From positions 1 through 64,000 of the forward strand of contig NZ_JACJQG010000001.1 in NCBI RefSeq assembly GCF_014696435.1: a stretch of DNA of 64,000 nt, given 5' to 3'. This DNA is from Calothrix anomala FACHB-343. GTDB taxonomy: Bacteria; Cyanobacteriota; Cyanobacteriia; Cyanobacteriales; Nostocaceae. A program made the position numbers and the translations under genes. The notes under the pieces were generated by a model. It saw nothing but the letters and a program-made list of their open reading frames with translations, ran no database searches and had not been told where the DNA came from. Shown here in pieces: positions 50,731-58,203 of the stretch (position 1 is its first letter; each line of letters opens with the position of its first letter).

Positions 50731-52143
50731 ATGAATGATTCTCTTGCTCAGGATCTGTCGATTTATCAGTTGGCTTTGTCAATGCAAGCGCCTCCCTCAC
50801 CATTACCCCTTAGTCCTGCTACTGTGCTATCAATACTGAGGTCACAAATTGACCTGTTAATTGAGCGACAAATTGTCGCGACTTTATGGGTGAAACTACC
50901 GCCAGGAAAAATTTGGCAAGCAGAATTATGGCGTTATCAGTCTGCTATTGAGAAATCTGTCAATAAATCGGTGACAATTTATGATTGTCAATTAAATGAA
51001 CGGCGCAAACATGAACCCAGAGGGACTGATTTTCAGCCATCACCAGATAAATCGGTAATTAAATTATTCCCAACTAGATATTTACAAAGAGAATATTTCT
51101 TCATCGCCTTATCGCCAGAGTTTAGCAGTTTAATTTTGGCTCATCGACCCCTGAAAAGGCGGAAAACCCAAACCTTAAGGCGGGGAAATAGAAAAACTCC
51201 ACCTTTAGTAGTAATGACAACTGTTGAAGGTAGAATCATTCAACGGGTGCTAGATGGGATTAAACAAGTAGTAACTCCCGAATCCGCATCTACGATCGTT
51301 GCATCTGATGTGATTTGTCCTGATATACCTGAAGCCATACTGGTGAATCAGCTGTTAATTAAACAAGTGCAACGGCAAAATGAAATTGATCGACAAGTGA
51401 TGACAAAGCGAATTGCTAAATTACAGCAGCAAAATCAAAAACTCACAAATAAAGCACAAACCAAAGATGAATATTTAAGCAATGCTTGTCAGGAGTTGCG
51501 GACACCTCTAACACACATGAAAACCGCACTGTCGTTATTAAATTCTCCCACATTGAAACCACCGCAACGGCAACGTTATTTACAAATGTTAAATAACCAG
51601 TGCGATCGCCAAAATTCTTTAATTAGTGGGTTGTTAGATTTAATCCATTTAGATCGCAATTTACAAGAGTCACCTTTAGAAGCTGTATCTTTAGGCGATT
51701 TAGTTCCTGGGATAGTGAGTACTTATCAGCCAGTAGCCCAAGAAAAAGGAATTATGCTCGCCTACACCATACCCACAAACCTACCATCTGTATGGTGCAT
51801 CAATGGCGGGTTAAAGCTGATTGCGATTAATTTATTACATAACAGTATCAAATTTACACCCAATGGCGGACAAGTGTGGGTGCGATCGCGTGTCAATGGC
51901 GATTATGTACAGCTAGAAGTTCGCGATACGGGGATTGGAATTGCAGAAGCAGAGATTCCCAAAATCTTTGACAGCTTTTACCGCGTGCGTTCTGGCACAA
52001 CAGATGAATCTAGCGGCCCTGGTTTGGGGTTAACGGTAACACAACAGTTAATTTTGCGTTGCGGTGGTTTTATCACTGTCAGAAGTAAACCCAATGAAGG
52101 TACAACTTTTATTGTCAATTTACCCCGCGTGCGCGATCGCTAA
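50731..52143 (+). CDS. Histidine-kinase-like protein with Gln in place of the phospho-acceptor His
   Basis: A 470-residue soluble protein. The first 200 residues form a sensory region of alpha/beta type, perhaps related to the cyanobacterial DICT domain (uncertain), followed by a coiled coil (about 205-245). The dimerisation helix reads LSNACQELRTPLTHMK: Gln254 replaces the His expected in H-E-L-R-T-P. The ATPase domain looks intact, with NLLHNSIKFTPNGG, RDTGIGIAEAEIPK and the G2 box SGPGLGLTVTQQ. As written it should bind ATP but cannot phosphorylate itself on the usual His. It converges with the next gene, the stops being only 3 bp apart. Confidence 0.82.
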   Translation: MNDSLAQDLSIYQLALSMQAPPSPLPLSPATVLSILRSQIDLLIERQIVATLWVKLPPGKIWQAELWRYQSAIEKSVNKSVTIYDCQLNERRKHEPRGTDFQPSPDKSVIKLFPTRYLQREYFFIALSPEFSSLILAHRPLKRRKTQTLRRGNRKTPPLVVMTTVEGRIIQRVLDGIKQVVTPESASTIVASDVICPDIPEAILVNQLLIKQVQRQNEIDRQVMTKRIAKLQQQNQKLTNKAQTKDEYLSNACQELRTPLTHMKTALSLLNSPTLKPPQRQRYLQMLNNQCDRQNSLISGLLDLIHLDRNLQESPLEAVSLGDLVPGIVSTYQPVAQEKGIMLAYTIPTNLPSVWCINGGLKLIAINLLHNSIKFTPNGGQVWVRSRVNGDYVQLEVRDTGIGIAEAEIPKIFDSFYRVRSGTTDESSGPGLGLTVTQQLILRCGGFITVRSKPNEGTTFIVNLPRVRDR

Positions 52144-52146
52144 ACT

Positions 52147-53553
52147 TTACCAATCTTTAGCATTAACTTCCAAAGGTAAGAAAATCGTCAAAACTTCCCC
52201 ATATTGCGGACGTTGACGCACAATCAACTTACCGCCAATTGCTTGAAACAAATGCTTAGTCGCCGCAATGTTGAGACTAATTGTCCCGGTTTCTGGTTGA
52301 AACATCAGCAATTGACCCAAAGCTTTACGAATTGGTGGTGTGGGTGTAGTTGGTTTACTTTGATCCTTACACTGTGGCTGTGGTGAGAGTTGTAATTTTA
52401 ATTGATCCCCAGCAGGTATTACATGTACTTGAATATGGCTGCCAGCAGGTAAACTACGGGTAAAATTGTCAATTAAATTAGTCAGAACTCTATCTAACAT
52501 TGTCGGATTACTAACCACCGTTGGTAATTGTTGGGGTAAAACCACATCCAATGTTAAATGGCGACGATCTGCAGCTTGTTGCCAACGGGGAATACTCTGT
52601 TGCAAAACTTGATCGAGAGACATCGCTGTCAATTGCGTCTGTGCAGATTTCGCCGTGTTAGAAGTTTCTAATTCTGCCGCTTTAAATAGCAACTCCATGC
52701 GATCGATTTGTTCCGTACATTCACGATCGATCGTTTCTAAACGACTGATGACATTAGCTGGTAAATCTTTCCGCTTCAGCAGTAACCGTGTCATCGTGCG
52801 AATAGTAGTCAAAGGAGTTCGCACTTCATGGGCAAAAGCTTGCAGTAATTCCACATCTGGGCGAGAAGGAGGAGTTGCAGGCGCAGAAACTGGTGCAGCC
52901 GCCGGGATACTTTCCTTATCTGGTTCTGGCGTTACTTGCAGCAACAACTGGCTAAACTGCATCACAGTGCGATAATCTGGGGCGACTGGGGCATATTTTT
53001 TCACTAATGCATCCAAATCGGCAAAATAATCGGGATTAGTGAGCATTACCCTAGCACCTAAAGCCCGCCAAGCCTGTTCCACTACCTCAGGTTCAAAGGA
53101 AAATAAAAATGATGTTTGGCTGTTGTGTTCTGCTAAAACTAATACTAATTTAAATTTATCTGTAAAAACTAAGCAAAATTTCTCTTTACCCAAGGGATCG
53201 GCAGGCAATAAAGGCAGCACTGATTCATGGAGCGCAACTTCATCAGCCATTTCCGGCGCTGTAGGCATTTCAAAGGGCATCAGCGCCAAAGGATTGAATG
53301 GTTTAGCGGTGAAGGTTACCCTCTGTAAGCTTTGAGTTAATGTTGTTGGGCTAAACAGAGGTGCTGGTGCAGCCAAAACTAATCCTTGGTTAGCATCACC
53401 TGTAGCCGTTGCTAAAGTATTGATGAGCAATTGTTCAGTTGCTGCTAGGCTAGTACGCCACTGCCACTCTGCTTTTGCGGGCGAACATACAGCCACGCTT
53501 GACTGATTTTCAGCTAAAATCTCTCTCAGACTTGGCAATATCCATTCGTACAC
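52147..53553 (-). CDS. Histidine-kinase-like protein with an intact H-box and a degenerate ATPase domain
   Basis: A 468-residue soluble protein. A sensory N-terminal region (about 1-205) is followed by a Pro/Ala-rich linker and a HisKA helix pair with an intact H-box, FAHEVRTPLTTIR (His242). The region matching HATPase keeps an N-box-like NLIDNFTRSLP, but the G1 (D-x-G-x-G) and G2 (G-x-G-L) ATP-lid motifs are missing, replaced by LQLSPQPQCKDQ and TGTISLNIAA. It can probably accept a phosphate but not bind ATP well. The start is GTG at 53553. The convergent neighbour has the opposite defect. Confidence 0.8.
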   Translation of the reverse strand: MYEWILPSLREILAENQSSVAVCSPAKAEWQWRTSLAATEQLLINTLATATGDANQGLVLAAPAPLFSPTTLTQSLQRVTFTAKPFNPLALMPFEMPTAPEMADEVALHESVLPLLPADPLGKEKFCLVFTDKFKLVLVLAEHNSQTSFLFSFEPEVVEQAWRALGARVMLTNPDYFADLDALVKKYAPVAPDYRTVMQFSQLLLQVTPEPDKESIPAAAPVSAPATPPSRPDVELLQAFAHEVRTPLTTIRTMTRLLLKRKDLPANVISRLETIDRECTEQIDRMELLFKAAELETSNTAKSAQTQLTAMSLDQVLQQSIPRWQQAADRRHLTLDVVLPQQLPTVVSNPTMLDRVLTNLIDNFTRSLPAGSHIQVHVIPAGDQLKLQLSPQPQCKDQSKPTTPTPPIRKALGQLLMFQPETGTISLNIAATKHLFQAIGGKLIVRQRPQYGEVLTIFLPLEVNAKDW

Positions 53554-54168
53554 AAGTTCTCACCCCTAGATTGAAAGCAACTGACAACGACTTAAGTAAG
53601 GCATTTCCCTACCTACTTACGAGGTTATAGTCATTTGCGCCCTGGCGACAGTCGTATAACCGAACAATATAGCCGCAATTCCCCCGCGATCGCCAAAATC
53701 GCAACTGAAGATATGAGAGTACGCAACTTTGGCTTATCTGCGAGACGCAAGGCGATCGCTCAATAAATTACTATTGCTTATTTTCCATTAATTACCAATG
53801 CCCAATGCCCAATTATTAAATTTTGCACGATGATGTGCAACTTTGATGTAAACCTGTTAAAATCTATTTTCTGTTGAGAAAACTCAGATAGCCTACCTTG
53901 AAAAAACTACTTAGCGGCTGCTTTTAGCTGTTAATAAACAATCAAGTTTTGGCACAGTCTGACTCATCAGAATCCTGAACTGAAATCAACCAGTAATTCT
54001 GGAATTGGCTGTAATATTCTTGCCTTCAGCAGTTACATGGATTTCAGATTTTTATCACCTGTTTGCTGATTCTGGCACTTGTGTAATTTTAATTGTTTTT
54101 TAACATTTGCTCCTCAACATGACACACACATCAATGACTCGCTTCAAGTAATCAATTTGGAGATTGAT
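53554..54168. other. Intergenic region upstream of the BON-domain gene
   Basis: No gene seen. It holds several HIP1 sites, a short CCAATGCCCAATGCCC direct repeat at about 53797 and AT-rich stretches. The promoters of the - strand kinase and the + strand lipoprotein must both be here, but I could not place them. Confidence 0.5.
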
Positions 54169-54591
54169 ATGAAAAAGCTCATTCCATTTTTAGTTAGCAG
54201 TATTCTTGTAGTTGGTGCTGTTGGTTGTCAAGATGCCAGCAAAAATGCTTCGGAAACTCCCAGCAACACCAATGAAGCCACTCAACCAGCAAAAGAGGCT
54301 TCTGCAAAGACCAAAACTAATGAGAAAACTGCTACAGAAACTGGTAAAACTCCAGTGAAAGAAGCTGCTGCTAATACCAAAACTACTGCTAAAAGTCCCA
54401 TTCTCACCAAATTAGAAGAAAAGATTCCCGGTAGCAAGTTAGTAGTTGAAGAAAAAGATGGTGTAGTCACAGTTAAAGGCACAGTTCCCACTGAAGCTGA
54501 CATCAAGAAAATTGAACCTTTAGTTAAAGAACAAAAAGGTGTTAAGACTGTTAAAGTAGAAGCCCAAGCTGCTGCTAAAAAAGCTCAATAG
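54169..54591 (+). CDS. BON-domain lipoprotein
   Basis: A 140-residue lipoprotein. The signal peptide MKKLIPFLVSSILVVGAVGC ends in a lipobox (VGAVGC) whose Cys20 would be lipidated. A low-complexity Lys/Thr/Ala/Glu-rich linker (about 22-82) follows, then one BON domain (about 85-135) with the conserved Gly in GVVTVKGTVPTEADIKK and GVKTVKVE. BON domains bind membranes or envelope components and appear in osmotic-shock proteins such as OsmY. I use the ATG at 54169, preceded by GGAGATTG, and not the longer frame upstream. A strong terminator follows. Confidence 0.88.
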   Translation: MKKLIPFLVSSILVVGAVGCQDASKNASETPSNTNEATQPAKEASAKTKTNEKTATETGKTPVKEAAANTKTTAKSPILTKLEEKIPGSKLVVEEKDGVVTVKGTVPTEADIKKIEPLVKEQKGVKTVKVEAQAAAKKAQ

Positions 54592-54632
54592 TAGCACGCA
54601 GAAAATCTGAGATTAAAAGGTTGATAACTATC

Positions 54633-54667
54633 AACAGGACTTACCTTTGTGTTAGTCCTGTTTTTTT
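54633..54667 (+). terminator. Rho-independent-type terminator after the BON-domain gene
   Basis: AACAGGACT pairs with AGTCCTGTT (9 bp) around a 12-base loop, directly followed by a run of seven T (continuing into the stem end). It is the clearest intrinsic terminator of the window. Confidence 0.85.
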
Positions 54668-55589
54668 ATTTGCTATGAATTAATCAAAATTGCTAAATAG
54701 TTAGTCATTTGTCATTGGTCATTTGTCATTGGTCATTTGTCATTTGTCATTGTCGCCCGCCTTGGAATAAATTCCAAGGCTCATCGCCCAAGTAGGGGCG
54801 GGTTCACAGATATGCTCCAATAATTCACGACTATCTCGCTTAACCCGCCCCTACTGAAGTAGACTCAAGATTTTGAAGATATTTAGTCATCTTGAGATGA
54901 ATTTGGCTATGAGCAAAGAACTTCAGTTCCTTGCTCATAGCCAATTTCGCATTAAGTTAACACCAATGCGTACCATATTTGCTGACGTTGGGTTTCGTCC
55001 GCAGAATAGAATGCTATGCATAAACTGTGTGAATTTAGCTGTCACTATCATTTTTCAGAATGATAGGTATCAAAACAATAAAAAAAATAAATACTAGCCA
55101 AAATGGCCAGACAAATTACCTAGATATGTGTTTAATTTAATTAGTTTGATGAAATTACTCACAAAATATAAATTTATTCATCTCTAATTGACTAAAAAAA
55201 TCGGCAAAAAATTATTTATTGACCGATTAATTTTTAATTAGATGCTTTTCTGGGTAGAATTTTACCCGATTTAATGTTGTAATTGCACAGCATTAAATTG
55301 GGTAAATGAGTTACTCGCTTCGGGGCATGGCAGTGCCAATGCCCCTACAATCAACGATTATCTGTACGTCACCAACTTGCAATTCGCTGTAAATACATCC
55401 ATATCACATAGTAAACAAATAAAGTTTACTCAACTATTTGTTGCGCCAAATATTACCAAGAAATACATTTATCTAATCTCATTTTATATATTGATGTATT
55501 GCACAGTAGCAGTTAACTAATTATTTATTTTTGCAAATTTACAAGAAGTTTGCGGAATTACATTCTTAACTAACCAAACAAGGAAATTT
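54668..55589. other. Long intergenic region upstream of mdnA, rich in repeats and hairpins
   Basis: No convincing gene over about 920 bp. In order: CATTTGT/CATTGGT heptamers (54703-54752); palindrome GCCTTGGAAT/ATTCCAAGGC (54759-54780); an inverted repeat GTAGGGGCGGGTT...AACCCGCCCCTAC (54792-54854); an AT-rich stretch; a hairpin TTTACCCGATTTAATG/CATTAAATTGGGTAAA (55261-55306); and a GGGGCAT/ATGCCCC hairpin (55322-55345). The 240 bp before mdnA are very AT-rich and must hold its promoter. Confidence 0.6.
55261..55306. promoter_or_regulatory. Long hairpin upstream of the microviridin precursor gene
   Basis: A 16-bp stem with one G-T pair and a 14-base loop, about 285 bp before mdnA. It could end transcription from upstream or act in the mdnA leader; there is no T-run. 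Confidence 0.4.
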
Positions 55590-55934
55590 ATGTCTGACAT
55601 TAAATTACACGATTTAGATTCTCCTGCTGTACCATTCTTTGCTCGCTATCTCGAAGGCCAATATAGCGAAGAGTTATCTGAAGAAGAATTGTCAGGAGTC
55701 GGAGGCGGTATTAGATTTGCTACCAAGAAGTATCCTTCGGATCATGAAAATGGTGGTGGTATTACTAAACCTAGAAAAGACGAAATAGCCGTAACTCTTA
55801 AGTATCCTTCTGATCATGAAGATGGTGCTATAGCTACTAAAAAGTATCCTTCTGATAATGAAGAACTTGTTACCACTCAAAAATATCCATCAGATAATGA
55901 AGAGTCTATTGTAACTATAGACAAAATTAGTTAA
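55590..55934 (+). CDS. mdnA: Four-core microviridin (graspetide) precursor peptide
   Basis: A 114-residue ribosomal precursor. The leader (about 1-40) has the helix motif VPFFARYLEGQ (14-24) that recruits the ATP-grasp ligases, then an acidic LSEEELSGVGGG with a double-Gly site. Four cores follow: TKKYPSDHEN (45-54), TLKYPSDHED (69-78), TKKYPSDNEE (83-92) and TQKYPSDNEE (96-105). In characterised microviridins Thr-Asp and Ser-Glu esters and a Lys-Glu amide form within T-x-K-Y-P-S-D-x-E-E. Cores 3 and 4 have every residue for three rings; core 1 ends in Asn and core 2 in Asp at the amide position. AAGGA precedes the ATG. The ligase genes follow 106 bp downstream. Confidence 0.95.
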   Translation: MSDIKLHDLDSPAVPFFARYLEGQYSEELSEEELSGVGGGIRFATKKYPSDHENGGGITKPRKDEIAVTLKYPSDHEDGAIATKKYPSDNEELVTTQKYPSDNEESIVTIDKIS

Positions 55935-55956
55935 GACTCAACTGAAGATTTTACTA

Positions 55957-55979
55957 GGTGCGTTGTCCTGCAACGCACC
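55957..55979 (+). terminator. Hairpin between mdnA and mdnB, possible attenuator
   Basis: GGTGCGTTG and CAACGCACC form a perfect 9-bp stem with a five-base loop, 23 bp past the precursor stop and 60 bp before mdnB. There is no T-run. It may stabilise the precursor mRNA or reduce read-through so that peptide exceeds enzyme, a common arrangement in RiPP operons. Confidence 0.5.
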
Positions 55980-56040
55980 ATTAATCATTTAATATAATTA
56001 CTAATTCGTAATTAAAAAATACAGTTTAATTAGATGTTGT

Positions 56041-57024
56041 ATGCAACCGTCCCGTGATGTTGTTTTATTACTTACCCACAGTGGGGACTATTTCACTATT
56101 GATAGAGTTGCGGATGCTCTATCTAAACGTGGTGTCAAACCGTTTCGCCTGAATACGGATCAATTTCCGATCGCAGTTCAACTTCAAGCTGATATCAGAA
56201 ATTCTCAAGCTAGTCACAGGCTAGAATATGGTGATGTGTCAATCAGCACAGAACAAGTACAAGCTGTGTGGATGCGGCGAATTTGGCCTGCTCAGTTGAA
56301 CCAAGAATTAGCTCCCCAATACCAACAAGCTTGTATTCGCGAATCTTTAGCGGCTTTGGATGGTTTCTGGGATAGCCTAAAACATGCGCGCTGGGTAGAT
56401 AATTTACAACGAATCAATGCGGCTGAAAACAAGCTACGTCAACTGCGAGTAGCTTCTGAGGTGGGTTTGGTAATTCCGCAAACCCTGGTGACAAATAACC
56501 CTCAACAAGTAAAAGAATTTTTCACGCAGGTAGGGGGAAAGATGGTGACAAAACTATTAACACCTCTTTCCTATAGTATGGAAGGTTCTTCTTTCTTTCT
56601 TTATACCAGTGTTGTGAAAGAGGAAGATTTAGCAGATTTGGCAACTCTGCGTTATTGTCCAATGGTTTTTCAAGAACAAATTCCTAAACAGCAAGAACTG
56701 CGAGTAGTGTATGTAAATGGTCAAGTTTTTGTTGGCGCATTAGACGCAACCAAATATAATGCAGCAACAGTAGATTGGCGCAAAGGAACAGCAGAGACTT
56801 GCGTTTGGCTCAATCATGAACTTCCTGAGGAAATTATTCAGCGTCTTCATGCTTTTATGGGAAAATTTGGCTTAATATTCGGCGCTTTTGACTTGATTCA
56901 AACTCCATCTGGAGAATATGTCTTTCTGGAGGTGAACCCTACAGGTGAATGGGGAATGCTGGAACGAGATTTGCAACTTCCCATATCAGAAGCGATCGCT
57001 GATGCGTTAGTCAAGAGTCCATAG
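56041..57024 (+). CDS. mdnB: Microviridin ATP-grasp ligase, lactam-forming type (MdnB/MvdC-like)
   Basis: A 327-residue ATP-grasp ligase. The N-terminus VVLLLTHSGDYFTIDRVADAL with PFRLNTDQFP matches the MdnB/MvdC branch, which in characterised clusters forms the Lys-Glu amide after the esters are in place. The ATP-grasp core includes KMVTKLLTPLSYSMEGSS (Lys contact to ATP), VFQEQIPKQQELRVVYVNGQ, and the metal-binding EVNPTGEWGMLERD. ATG start at 56041. It lies between the precursor gene and the second ligase, the same A-B-C order as the Microcystis mdn cluster. Assignment to amide formation is by similarity. Confidence 0.92.
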   Translation: MQPSRDVVLLLTHSGDYFTIDRVADALSKRGVKPFRLNTDQFPIAVQLQADIRNSQASHRLEYGDVSISTEQVQAVWMRRIWPAQLNQELAPQYQQACIRESLAALDGFWDSLKHARWVDNLQRINAAENKLRQLRVASEVGLVIPQTLVTNNPQQVKEFFTQVGGKMVTKLLTPLSYSMEGSSFFLYTSVVKEEDLADLATLRYCPMVFQEQIPKQQELRVVYVNGQVFVGALDATKYNAATVDWRKGTAETCVWLNHELPEEIIQRLHAFMGKFGLIFGAFDLIQTPSGEYVFLEVNPTGEWGMLERDLQLPISEAIADALVKSP

Positions 57025-57116
57025 TCAATAGTCAATAGTCAATAGTCAACTGTCAACTGTCAACTGTTAACTGTCAACTGTCAACCGTCAACCGTCAACC
57101 GTCAACCGTCAACCGT
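57022..57116. repeat. Heptanucleotide tandem repeat array between the two microviridin ligase genes
   Basis: About thirteen consecutive heptamers that change stepwise from ATAGTCA through ACTGTCA to ACCGTCA. The array starts right at the mdnB stop and ends 38 bp before the mdnC start, so nearly the whole intercistronic gap is repeat DNA. Confidence 0.9.
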
Positions 57117-57153
57117 AATTAATTTAGATATTTTTTTAGATTTTTTAATTCAA

Positions 57154-58125
57154 ATGAATGTTTTAATTATTACCTATAGCCAAGATAACGAAAGTATCCC
57201 GATGGTGATGGAAGCGATCGCAAATCGGGGAGGTAAAGCATTTCGGTTTGATACAGATAGATTTCCCACAGAGATACAGCTAGATGTGTATTATGGCAAA
57301 AATGAACGCTTGATACTCACCGATGGCGACCAACAGCTAGATTTAAATACAGTATCTGCAGTTTGGTATCGCAGAATTGCGATCGCGGCGCAAATTCCAC
57401 CAACAATGGATACACAACTGCGACAAGCTTCTATGCAAGAATCTCGCGTGACTGTTCTCGGAATGATTGCTAGTATCCGGGGATTTCACCTCGATCCGCT
57501 ACCTCATATCCGTCGCGCTGAAAATAAGCAATTACAAATACAAATAGCTAGAGAAATCGGTTTAGATACACCGCGTACTTTAACCACAAATAACCCCATA
57601 GCCGTCAAGCAATTTGCTGAGGAATGCGAGCAGGGTATAATTACCAAAATGCTTTCTTCTTTTGCAATTTATGATGAGCAAGGACAGGAGAAAGTAGTAT
57701 TTACTAATCCGGTTACACCTGAAGATTTACAACATTTAGACGGGTTACGCTTTTGTCCGATGACCTTTCAGGAGAAAATTCCTAAAGCGCTAGAATTGCG
57801 GACAACGATTGTTGGTAAACAGATATTTACCGCCGCCGTTGATTCTCAAGCTTTGAAAACAGCACAATATGATTGGCGAAAAGAAGGAATCGCCTTACTT
57901 GACGCTTGGCAACCATATCAATTACCAGAGGATGTAGAATCAAAACTGCTGAAACTGATGGCGGAATTGGGTTTAAATTACGGTGCAATTGATATTTTGT
58001 TAACGCCAGATAATCGTCATGTATTTTTAGAAGTCAATCCTGTTGGGGAGTTCTTCTGGCTAGAACGCTGTCCTGGCTTACCCATTTCTCAGGCGATCGC
58101 AGATTTTTTACTAAATAAAAAATAA
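57154..58125 (+). CDS. mdnC: Microviridin ATP-grasp ligase, lactone-forming type (MdnC/MvdD-like)
   Basis: A 323-residue ATP-grasp ligase. VLIITYSQDNESIPMVMEAI and KAFRFDTDRFPTEIQLDVYY match the MdnC/MvdD branch, which forms the two ester bonds (Thr-Asp, Ser-Glu) of microviridins. The core has SAVWYRRIAI, ITKMLSSFAIYD, CPMTFQEKIPKALELRTTI and EVNPVGEFFWLERCPG (metal and ATP site). It is homologous to the preceding ligase over its full length, as expected for this enzyme pair. A strong hairpin 11 bp after the stop ends the operon; no acetyltransferase, transporter or protease gene follows. Confidence 0.93.
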   Translation: MNVLIITYSQDNESIPMVMEAIANRGGKAFRFDTDRFPTEIQLDVYYGKNERLILTDGDQQLDLNTVSAVWYRRIAIAAQIPPTMDTQLRQASMQESRVTVLGMIASIRGFHLDPLPHIRRAENKQLQIQIAREIGLDTPRTLTTNNPIAVKQFAEECEQGIITKMLSSFAIYDEQGQEKVVFTNPVTPEDLQHLDGLRFCPMTFQEKIPKALELRTTIVGKQIFTAAVDSQALKTAQYDWRKEGIALLDAWQPYQLPEDVESKLLKLMAELGLNYGAIDILLTPDNRHVFLEVNPVGEFFWLERCPGLPISQAIADFLLNKK

Positions 58126-58135
58126 CATTTAATTC

Positions 58136-58168
58136 ATATCCCCGAATTCTTCAAGAATTCGGGGATAT
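58136..58168. terminator. Bidirectional hairpin between mdnC and the RTX gene
   Basis: ATATCCCCGAATTCTT and its exact inverse with a one-base centre (33 bp in all) lie between the + strand mdnC stop and the - strand RTX-gene stop. AT-rich flanks on both sides fit termination in both directions. Confidence 0.75.
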
Positions 58169-58203
58169 AATCGCTAATTTATGACAACTAAGAGAGTAAA
58201 GTA

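Noticed and set aside
54873-55097. A 74-codon + strand reading frame upstream of mdnA
   Set aside because: No domain, unusual composition, and it lies in a repeat-rich gap. It contains a short inverted duplication (GAGCAAAGAACTTCAGTTCCTTGCTC) that suggests non-coding DNA.
55692-55880. A 62-codon - strand frame with IMIRRIL repeats
   Set aside because: It is the antisense of the four microviridin cores.
20984-57116. Heptamer arrays as CRISPR arrays
   Set aside because: Units are 7 bp without spacers and no cas gene is present; they are the short tandem repeats typical of filamentous cyanobacteria.
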